The notes under the pieces were generated by a model. It saw only the letters and a list, made by a program, of their open reading frames with translations. It was not told where the DNA came from and did no database searches. From Rotaria macrura (Eukaryota; Rotifera; Eurotatoria; Philodinida; Philodinidae), in assembly GCA_900239685.1 (NCBI GenBank), contig OENT01000426.1:1-64000 (forward strand): 64,000 nucleotides of DNA. Reading direction: 5' to 3'. Positions 49,527 through 61,000 of the stretch are shown here, one piece after another (the first letter of the stretch is position 1; every line of letters begins with the position of its first letter). A program made the position numbers and the translations under genes.

Positions 49527-51470
49527 GTAAGTATCACTTTTTTCTTTCTGTTCTATCATAACCCGCCCCTCTCTTCACTTTTTCTGTCTAAAAGTTGCTC
49601 GTGAAAGGGTTAATTTGACAGCGAGAAAATTTCTTGATATACTATTCCAAACAAGTTTTTTCTAATGAAATAGTCGAAAACGCAAATTAATTTTTAGCCT
49701 ACGGTAATGCAAACACTACGTCAAGTTTTAGTTCTTTCTAGAAGGAGTACTTCTAGTACATAATTATTATATGATTTTGAGGAAAAAATGCATATATTTT
49801 TTGCAAGCCAGTAAATAGCACTGACACGTATATTCTTTCTTCACTAGTGTGATTGAATGAGTTCCTATATACATAAAGAGAGAGAGAGAGAGAGACAGAT
49901 GACGATAATATCGGCAAACTTCAAGTATTTCATGTTATAGGTTTCAATCAATAATTTAGATATGCGAATAGTCTGTTTTTCAAGTATGCTTTTATGTCGA
50001 CTTTCGCTACCACAAGGGAATCACTTGCAGTTTCAAGTGTTTCCTACTTATAAATAAAATATGAATATATAAAAAAGAACGGATTTAATTAGACCATCGT
50101 TAATAGTTTTGAAAAACGTTTGTTTGAAACGGAATGTTTCTCAAAATTTTACATTCTATCGATTATTCGTGGAAAGACATCTATATTTTGAAAATCCCAC
50201 ATCGCCGAGAGATCTTACGTTTAACTTCACTAGTTTTGTTTTTAATCGGAACACGTTCAGTTGAGTTCTGTGTATTTGTTAATAATTAGATCGAAGCTAG
50301 AAAGTATGAGAATGACAAAAGAATCTTGATAGGCATATGGCTCACTTGATTTTCGATAGGAACTCAGATCCTTTTAGTAATTTATTTAGTGTCTATAAGA
50401 AGAAACAAAAACAAATGCAAATCGGAAGAGCAAAACTCAAGAGATTCTCTGCAAGATCGAAGATCATGTTGCTTTAGTTCTTATCACTTCGTAAAATGAA
50501 GATTACCTCGAAATAGAACAAACATTCATCAAGCTGAAGCAGACGCTAAAAAATCAGAAATTTTCATGAGAATTCTCCCCTCTTTCATTTATTTGAAGTC
50601 CTTTGAGCTTCAAAAAATATTGCAACTTTGTTTCAATGTTACTACGAAAGACTAGAAGGAAAAACAAAGATTCATGTAAGAATATATTATCTTTTTATTT
50701 CATGCATAAGAATAGCGTGGAAAAACGAAATGAGGTCTATTACGAATGGAAATCTTTTTCGATATCCGACACGTTTCAGATATACATAGGTCTCGAATCT
50801 TCAAGCAATAACTGTCTTAGTTTTCACTTTTCAACATTGTATGACGATCGATTATACTTAATAACTGAGATAACTACATACACACAGAGCAGAGTTTTAA
50901 AAAATTTGAATCGCTAAATGATAGAACACGAAAATAGATGAGGATAAATATACATTTAAAAAGCAAATAACAATAACAATTTCCCACGTATACAAATATA
51001 TGCTAATTCTGATAATTAAATGTTTGTTTCCTTGGCCAAATGGCGCTGCCGAAATCTACTAGTACAAAAAAAAGCAAAAGGAAAAATTAGACCCACATCC
51101 TCGTTTTGTGATACATATATGTTTAAATTTCAAAGCATAGAAGAAAAAACAAAGCAGCGCAGCAGCTAAAATGAGAACAAAAAAAAAGAACCAACAGAAG
51201 ATCACCGGTTATAGATTCGATGTTGTCGTAGTTATTGTCATTTAGCTTTATTTTTTTTTCTGCCACCGGACGGGACGACAACCATGACAACAACAAAAGC
51301 TTGCTTATGAAAAACAAAAAAGAAACGAAGTTTGTCTTGAGTGTACCGGACACTCTGAGAAAACAAAACAAACATAAGAGTAAGAAAAACATGTACAATA
51401 ATAGATCAAGAGAAAAAAAAGAATCTGTGTTTCTTGTTCTATTCTTTTTTTTATTCGTGTGATCAATTGA
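49527..51470. other. Intergenic stretch before the Smaug 3' end
   Basis: AT-rich; frame 50603-50917 (104 codons) has no recognised family. Overlapping frames on both strands at 51123-51493 are low-complexity and non-coding in appearance; part is the Smaug 3' UTR. Confidence 0.3.
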
Positions 51471-54400
51471 TTACTGTTCTTTATCAGTAGCATGGTTTGA
51501 AGATTGCTTCAAATTTGAAATGTTCAAAATATTATTTTGCTGATCAATTGATGATTCATGAACTAAACACAAGAAGATTAAGTAATTAATCTTTTCATTT
51601 GCAATAAAAGTTCATATGGAAAATTTTACCATCATCAGAAATAGCACTTTCAGTTATTTGACGACAAAATGATTCCAAGTCTGTATTTTGATTTCTTTGG
51701 TCATCATTATTATCAATATCATTTGCATTACTTGCATCTAACAATGATGTACTCTGATCGTCATTACCTTGAAATAAAAAACAAGACATTCCTGATTAAG
51801 TTTTCAAAGTTCTATAGATCAATTTCATATATATTTCTAACATAGATATATAGTTCAGTATATTATTAAATATTTTGAACAAGTTTAATGAACTAATATT
51901 TTGATTGCATAATTGTATGCGAAGAACTATTTTTTTATCTACTAAGGTTACATGATGGTGAAAAGAAGCTTCACCAATTATTAAGAGAATTTATTTATCT
52001 TACAGCATCTCATAGAACAATGCCTATAAATCTTAAACGATCATATTATAGAGTTCGTTTTGTGTGTCTTATCAAATGGTTTACTTTTCTAGGACATAAA
52101 AGAATAACTTGACAGAAAAAATGTCAATAAGCATTTTATTCTGTTTTTTAATCATTTACTTTTAGATGAACAACGATGAAGTTGACGTAAACAAATAGAA
52201 AATCCTCAAGAACTATGGCATATTCTTTTACCAGGGTACAATAAATACAAAATGAAAAACTGTTGTAAAAAAAATAGATACTTAAAAATGTCATTGACTT
52301 TCGAACAGCAACGGAATCGGTTCTATTCTATATCTAGAGAAAAATATATGCCTAGATACAAGTGTTTATCGTGTTCTTATGAGAAAATTTTATTGGGACT
52401 AGTAATTCGGACTAGCTCTAACAATCAACAGAAACTTCAACTGATCTATTTCGGATCGCATCGATTCTACTAGTTTCATTCGTACGTCGTACTAGACATG
52501 AATGACTCATGTAATAATAATTTGATGTGAAAAATGTCTATGTAAAAGAGACAAGAATACGGAAGGATTGATTCTTCGAAGAATATGTTTAATAAACAAT
52601 GATTTCTTTGTATTTTCTTTTCTTCTTACCAAAATAATTAGATCGTTCATTGTCTGAATAACATTTTTCAATAGGTGATGCAGTTATATCCATCGTGATT
52701 GGCAAAGGTGGTGATTGTGAAATAAAATTTCTTTGGGGTTGTGAATAAGGTGTTGACATAACTCGACAAGAGTTCTGATATCGAACAGATTGAGTTGATG
52801 ATAATTGCATATGATTGATTTGTGATGGATTGTAAAATCGTATTTTACTTGGATCACTAAATGTTTTACATAATTTTTTATTGTTTGTTCTTGTTTCATC
52901 GTGCGGATTGATACTGGCTTTACGTGTTAATACTGGATGTTGATGATTAGCTAGATAAGCTCCATTAGATCGTTGTGGTGTTAATTTTACAACATTTGCT
53001 AATGTTTGATTATACATATCATTGGATTCTTCATTGGGTGGATGTAGAAGCGTTGGAGATTTATTTGGACGCCGTATTAGAATTGATTCATAACAATTTG
53101 TAGTTGTCGATGGTTCCGAATTATATTTATCTATGGGTATTGTATTCGATGAGAGAGTTGTATAAACTGATGATCCCGATTGATTTTTTCCATATCTTGC
53201 CGCTGGTTTCATTGAACGTCGTTGCTGTAATGAACTAACAAGTCCAGATTGCATTGTTTTATATTCAATTTTATTTAATGATTGAAGTATATTGGATACA
53301 CGACCACGCCATCTTAATAGATCATGACATTGTTGATCAGTAAATGCTTCATGTCTATAACAACGGTCGATCAAACCGAGAAGACCATTACCGAAATCCG
53401 ATGAAGTATTAGATGTTACTTGCGTATAAACTAAAAGAAAGGAAAATAGCAATCATATAATTAATGTATATTACAAATTTAATAGAATAAATTCGTACGT
53501 TTTTCTAAAATTTGCATGATTAATGATGGTAAATCTTCATTACTATTATTTTTTTGTTCGAGCTGCTTTGAACGAATAGGTGTTATCATTATTTCATTTA
53601 ATTGTTGAATGTAAGGTACAAAATCTATTTGTGCATTATCAAGTTCAGTAAGATATTGTTTCAATAATGTTGAACGTTCTTTTAATTTTTTAATATTCAG
53701 TACAATTTTTGAACATGCACCATCAGTTATACAAAGTTTTTTTAATTCTTCCGTCGTTAAATTCATCATTTCATCATAGGTCATTTGTGAAAAGAAAACA
53801 TCATATTTGTGTAAACGAAGATGTTTCAACCATCTTGGAACATCTTAAAAAAATAAAACAGAAACAATGCTATTAATCTTTGAAATAATTTTATGACACA
53901 AATGGAATTAGAAATCTAACTATGCGTTTATGAGTTTGTTAAACTAGACTGAATGTTATCTTGATGAACTTGTATCATACGATTACACAATTTATTAATC
54001 TATTTCACTGATTAGATCTTCTTTTCATTCCTAGATTTGTTTTTCCTATACTTACGAATAATTCGAAATTACTAGAAACAAGCCTGCCAACAATACTCGT
54101 CTATAATTATCATTGAAACGTAAAATAAGTCGATAACTTCGACATATTATTTGTTGTCTTTTAGATAACTTGAAAGAAGAGAGAAAACATGATGAATTAT
54201 ACGTACCTTTCATACCGGTATTTGGTTGTATGAATGTATTTCGCATAGAATTCGAATTCATATCGACACCCAAGTATTGTGATACATAATCTTTATTTTG
54301 ATTTATTTTTGTTGTTGGATCACGAAGTGAATAAAAATGTGTTAAAGCTTTTACATTATCTGTCATCATATTATTGTCCGTGCTAAAATTATCATTTGAT

Positions 54401-55439
54401 CTTTGTAATTCTTGCTCATCTTCATCATTTTTTGTCAAAAATGTTCGAGGTCTTTGTTGATGGCATGCTCCATTTTTATGACGATGATCAGAGTGTACCG
54501 TTGATGACGGTGCACTTAATACGCCTGTTAATAGGACACGATTAGGAACATTCATTGTTGTATGTTCTGGTATAGGTGACGATGCTGTTTTAACCACAAA
54601 TGAATGATTATTTGTTGTTGATGATAAATTTCGATGTGAACGATCAGGAAATGTATTTTGTTGTGATAAAAACGTTTGTATAGTTGGCTCTGTTAGATCA
54701 ACTCCACTATCATTTATTTCATGACGTGTTAATTTTTGACATAATGCTGTATTATTTTGTGAACCTTCTGATGCATAAATCATTAATGGTTGTGCTTGTG
54801 TTCGATTTGATGTATAGCGCTTTAATGGTTGATGATATTGTTGTTGTTGCTGTTGTTCATCGGAATGACATAAATTTCCTTGTACTAATTTAATCAATTG
54901 TGGTATATGTGTAGATAATTTTTGTAAACATGGGTTCGTCTGAATGAAAAATAAGATTTGTTGTGAATGATTTAATATTTGTTCTGTATTGGAAAATTTT
55001 GTGGCATTAAGAATATATGAATCAAGATGTTTTAAAACATCACGATATGCATCAAGTAATTTATCATTTATTCGTTTTATTGATATTAACGGTAAGTAAA
55101 GATGTAATGTAAACAATATTTTGTCGAACGAATTCGATAATAAGCATGTAACAATATCTGCGGAGACGAAACAAAGAAAGTAGAAAGATTTCAATTTGAG
55201 TCTGTTAAACTTCTTTTAGATATACCTGGAGAATTAGCATCATCAACTGTATGATTAAATATATCATCATTTTCATATGGAACTTTAGCTTGGAATAGTT
55301 GTAAAAGAAAATGATGATATGACGATTGAAGCACACGTGAAAATTCAACAATAGTATATAGTTGTTCAAATGGTGTCCACTCTTTGAATTGTTGATGAAT
55401 ACGAAGATATTGTTCGGGAAATTTGTCTGATGTTGTCAT
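51471..55439 (-). CDS. SAMD4: Smaug/SAMD4 post-transcriptional repressor
   Basis: Six exons on the minus strand: 55439-55226, 55157-54207, 53843-53499, 53430-52630, 51767-51630 and 51562-51471, all phase 1; 846 residues. Smaug binds stem-loops in mRNAs through its SAM domain and recruits deadenylase and translational repressors. The N-terminal SSR1-like region (1-150) contains FKEWTPFEQLYTIVEFSRVL and ANSPGI. A Gln/Ser/Asn-rich linker follows. The SAM domain (about 390-455) reads WLKHLRLHKYDVFFSQMTYD then EEMMNLT-type text and KIVLNIKKLKERSTLL. A PHAT-like region follows (LLGLIDRCYRHEAFTD..LLRWRGRVSNIL), then a disordered tail with RTFSDPS-like text and the conserved C-terminal LESFCRQITESAISDDG. 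In the SAM domain the usual G-A-R-H-K is GACSK. If the last donor is not used, the protein ends GKIFHMNFYCK instead. Confidence 0.88.
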
Positions 55440-58023
55440 GTTCTCTTTTTTCTTTTGTTGTTGTTGTTGTTGTTTTGATTGTTGTCTTTTTAATTATGTG
55501 TATGCTAAAAAGAAGCATGATAAAATATTATATGTTGTGTAAGAATATCGTCATCTGAAATATGAGACTGGATACGAGACGAAAGAAAATGGGAATGCTA
55601 TGAAAAAATAATAATGCAAATTGAGTTCGTGAATGAAGATAGTTATTTATATAAAAATGGTATTAGATTGATTCACAAACACATGAAGCTTTGGTGTGGC
55701 ATAAATGATTACTCATTACTATTAATACTCACTACTAGCAAAAAGAGCTATCCGAGCACACACACACACACACACACAAAACTACACTGTAGTTTGATCA
55801 CACTCTAACTTACTTTATATAAGACTTCTATCAATGCTCGTATTCTTATCTACTTTTCTATTTTTTTACTGAAAAAAGAAAATAATGACTTTGGGTTGTT
55901 TTTAAATCAGATATTATTCATCAAAGAGAGAAACTAGTAGAAGCTGTACATAAAGCATTCTGACTTTGTTATTCCTGACTTGCAGATGTCAGGCATCGTT
56001 TTTTTCTTTTTCCTGTTCTTCTACCGATCCTTTTTTCTGGTCTCATTTTAATTTTTTCTTTTTCATTTTCAGATTCATGTAAACTGTAAGAACTTTATGC
56101 ATGTCAATTACGTTTGGTGTCCATGATTATTTTCTGTTTTTTTGTTCTGTTCTGTTCTATAATAAAGCATACATAGTTTTAATCACACTGCTATTTTCTC
56201 CCACGCAACAGTTAACTGATGAGGGGACACATCGAGTTAGTCATGTTCCCTTCTGCATTCACTGCCGAGTAAATCGTTATTTTCTTCGTACCTTTTTCTT
56301 ACTTTGTGGATAGGTATACATTTAGTGCGGTGTAATGTAATGCTACAGATATCAATGTTCTTTCTTATATATACGTACATAAATGAATATACGCATATAT
56401 ATACATTTATACACATATGTGCAAAAAAATATTGCGATAGTGAAAGGTAAGGCGGACATGACTTTTTGTTGATTTAATCCAGGTAAATAAAAAAAAAGTA
56501 ATAGTGCATAAAAAAACGACAGATTCATGACAAAAATAAATGATTATATCTTTTGAAGAAAGTTCAGGATGAAAAATATACAAATCATCGGCGAAAAATT
56601 GCTAGTTAATGTTTTACACAGAAATACTGTAACCTGATCGGGCACATGTTTTGATCGAACCTGATTAAATCATATGGTCATAGCATAGGTGACAAGGGAA
56701 TTTTTTTCTTTTGAAATTTTGCACTGAAGATATATATTCTATTACTTTACTTGAATTGATATTAAGAAGAAGTAAATCAACGTATCTAGAATTACATTAC
56801 ATATCGATATATTGAACATCAGGGATTGGATGATATCTACGGCTGTCAAACTATTTAACTATTCGTATTGTCTTTTTTTATTTCAATTAAAAATCTTCTA
56901 AGTTTTGTTTCTGATGTTGTCATGGAAAAATTTAGGCTTTACATTAGAACTTCAAGGTTTTAGCTCTAGATGTCACTAAGAGTTTTATCAGAAGAGTATT
57001 TGATGTTGAAATTAAAGAATTGTAATCTTCCTTGAATTCTTTACAATACTAATTCATTACTTGAAAAGTGGTCAAAACACATTTTAAGCATCTCCTAATT
57101 CTATTCCACTGTCAATATATTTTTTAGCTTGTGTAAACTATTTTAAAAAGTGTCTGTCCCTCATGACTTATGTTGGGGGCAAAACATGTTAATAGTAATC
57201 AAGAAAATAGAATGGGCGATAAGAGGAAAATTGACTTTTAAAACCTTAGACTGTTGACACAGCTGACATACATACTATAAATCATGTAATCGATCTGTCG
57301 TTAGCTTGACAGATACAGCGACATGTATATTACAGTTATCATACTTAACTCTTTTTAGATTATCTTAAACATGCGAATGAATGTTGACAGGAATTGCAAT
57401 CGAAGCATGACTTCTTTTTATTGTAATGAAATTCTTTTGAGATAACTGAGGGCTTCTCATCATAAAACAAAAGAATACGAGGAAATCGTATTGTAATTAA
57501 CATGGTATGAAAAGTCTCGTAGAAGATGTCTTTCTAAACTCTATCGTGCATCGTGTGTCGGATATCAACACCTAATACTGTCAGCTGTTCCAAACAAAAG
57601 TTACACTTACTTGAGAGCTGGCGACAAAATGTTGATTAACTTTTGTCTTGTCTAACATGGCAGAAAATACTAACGATCTATTTTACTACTGGCTTTCTGT
57701 TTTTAATATAATCACTTTTTTTCTTCCGTTCTTATTCAATGACAAAGTTTCAAGTAGCCTCCGGTAAATGGAAGAAAAAAAACACGATAGTCTATTTATA
57801 GTTTTCTCTTGATCAATATACCAATCAGGTTTTTTTTGAATAAAATAAAACGACATCAAGAATAATGCTTAATACTTTATTTCTTTCTTCCGTGCATTAA
57901 TATCCAGCGACGTAAAAAGAATAATACGAACATCTGACAATCGAGAATATAAATGAAAACGAAAACAGAAAATTAGACGCAAACATATAGTTATTAATCC
58001 TGTTAGACACAAACATAGAGCTA
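55440..58023. other. Intergenic region between Smaug and NPC1
   Basis: Smaug promoter and 5' UTR lie just above 55440 (CAA-rich on the sense strand), and the NPC1 3' UTR just below 58024. A CA microsatellite sits at 55757-55778. No gene recognised. Confidence 0.4.
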
Positions 58024-61000
58024 TTAATCCTGGTTTATTGAATTAAACCGAACATAATTTTCATGATCTTGAACCTCAGTTTCATCTGATGTCGCACCAA
58101 TAATTTCAACCGTTTTATGTCGCTTATGTTTATCGTCAGTCACGCTTAATGGTCTTGGACCTGAAATAAATCGGAAAAAAACATTAGGAGAAAAAAAACA
58201 TATCATTGAATTATGCTTGCCACAATAACTGAGTAGAACTGGCAGAAAAATTAAACCATGTGATGCACCAATAATGACCAATGATAGGTACATGCGGAAG
58301 TAGAATACTTGAAAAAGTTGGGATTTAGCAAATGCCAGTACAACGACACCGCCTATTTTCGTTAGTGTTATTCCACTGAATACCTATAATATACGATATT
58401 CATTAAGAAATCAAATTAGTTAATGATGATACATTACCGAACTACCCATTTCAGATAGAGCTATTTTAGCACGATGAAGTCGATTTGTACCTTGACTTAC
58501 AGCGAAGTATCGAGCTATATGTGCACAAAATTCTACAGCAATACCAACCGACTAAAAAGACGTCATATGTGAGCTAATAAATCAAACGTTTAGGTCAATC
58601 TATTTTACCATGACAATATTTACAACAGAAATGGCATTAAGTTCAATATGCCATAAGTACATTACACCAAACATGTCAATAATAATCATGAATACACATA
58701 AGAGTATGAGGAACGAGGTATGAATATCGAAGCCAAGTAAAATGAAAGTCACAAGAAAAACAGCACAGAATGATAATGATAAATTAAGAATTAAATTGTG
58801 CCAGATTGTTAAATATTGATCATAAAATACGTAAAACACACTAAAAAGAAAATAAATGATCTAACTTTCATGTATAAAAATTTGTTTTTTCATAGAAATA
58901 AAACCAAAAACCGTTGAAGAATAATAAATATGTGTCGGTTGGAACTATATCATAGATTTAATTAGGCATATGAATATTTATCTATGCAAAATAAATATTA
59001 AAACTATTGAGTAAAATATCATCATATTTTTACGTAGCTCAATTTTCTATATCTATATGTAGATGTCAAGGATATGTCAACAAGTCCTTATATCAAATAA
59101 ACATTTAATAAAATTATCTTGAGCATCGGTGAAATAAAATAAATGATATTTATTGGAAAATTGTTTTCATTTTTACAATCAATCAATAGTTCAGCATAGT
59201 AGAAGTAGGGATTTATTATGTATCTGTATACAAGAAGCATTTTTCTCTCGTCAGCATCGAGCAATTTCTTCTTCCTGTATGATATTTTTATTTTATTTCT
59301 CAAATGTCAAATTGATTATATGCGGTTGCCGAGTAGTACTTTTTCTGATTTCATGACTTTTTAAAACTGATTCTAGGTATGTCAAATAATCCTGTTTTTT
59401 TTAATTTCTAGCACACATAAAAGATGACGTACAGGAGCAGATACTCAGAATAATTTTTTAAAAATCAGCTCTTTCTGTGATGCATGACATTCTTTGCAAA
59501 AATAAAGCCCTTCGTTTTTTCTTATAAAAAATTTTAATTTGAGAACTCCTGAAAGTAGATCATGGGTTACATGAGTTCAACTTCAATACCGATCTCAAAT
59601 ATGAATCCTGTCTAGCTAAATCAAGAAAAACAATTGACCTTAGCATGAAGTGTTTAAGTTTGTGTTACACAAAATTTTATTTCCTCTCAAAGCCACATTC
59701 ATTCTATATAGGTATTGTATTAATGTTTGGTGGTGTTGGCGTGTCGTCACACAGCGCGTATACATCTATAAATGTGCTCAATGTCATCGACATAATTATT
59801 TTTTGGCTTTCAAAAGAATGCAAAAGAAAGTTTAGTTTCCAATGAATCGATAGAGTGAAAGATATTGTGTCAAATTATATAGAACTTTGTATTTGTTCAC
59901 AGTAGCACAAAACTTTTGATCCTAATTAATAATGTCTTTTGATGAAGTTTTTTTTCTGTTTGCCGATTAATATTAACAAGAGGAACAAAGACGTTTAAGT
60001 AATCAAATAATTCATATGCTAAGTCAAATACTTTCTAAAGCAGATGGCTAAAAGACAATAAGCTTTCAGATTGTTCACCTAATGCCTACTTGAATAATCT
60101 CAATAATTAACCTCTACAGACTTGTCATTATCTGAATGTAAAAAATAAAATCGATCGTCTATGAGATGAAACGGATAAAATTAGCCTCATGAACAGATAT
60201 AAAAACAGGCTATTTTATAAGAGTCAATCCAATGGCATGGCTTCAATCAACGAAAAGAAAATAGCTTCATAATATAGTTCTTTGAATGCTTTTATAACCA
60301 ATCGATTGAAGGAGATAGTAGATCGGCCCTACTAATGTTTCAAAAAAGATATTTACCTGTATGGAAAAACTGCATAATCTTGAAGTTGATTTGAATCGTG
60401 AAAAGTTTTACTTTGATTGTTTAATATAGTTCTTGAAATATTTCTTGCTATTTCATTTGCGCTTCTCATAGCACCAATAAAATCTGATGATGTCTTGAGC
60501 ACAGAATGGAAGCCCATAAAATACGAACTTTTAACGGAACTATTATTAATCAATTGTACAGCATTTTTATATGCAGCATGGCCACCTTTGGGGCATTTTT
60601 CACCGGGATTATCGTGTAGAAAAAAATTAATATACCGGGGAAAATCATCGGACGATGGTCGCTGATTTTCAACAAATTTTATCGGACAATTGACACACAA
60701 CGAACTATTTAATGTAGCTGGACAAAATTCTTTTGTTTGATTATTTATTCTACAACAAGGTGGATCATTAGTTGATTGCAACCAATCAAAGTAATCATCA
60801 AGCCATGATGAAGGTGGTTGTGCTAAATAATAACGTTTTGGTTGTCGTAGGGCCTGTCCGATTTGACCAAGTAGTGACATCGATGAACAACCCGACGTAC
60901 CACAAAGTAGATCTTGATCATCAATTAGTTTATAATCGATAGCATCTTGATTGACAACAAAATATACAGGTGGACCAATACTTAAGTAGTTTTCTAAACC

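Noticed and set aside
54684..54893. Plus-strand frame opposite Smaug
   Set aside because: Antisense shadow of the Gln/Asn-rich linker of the minus-strand gene.
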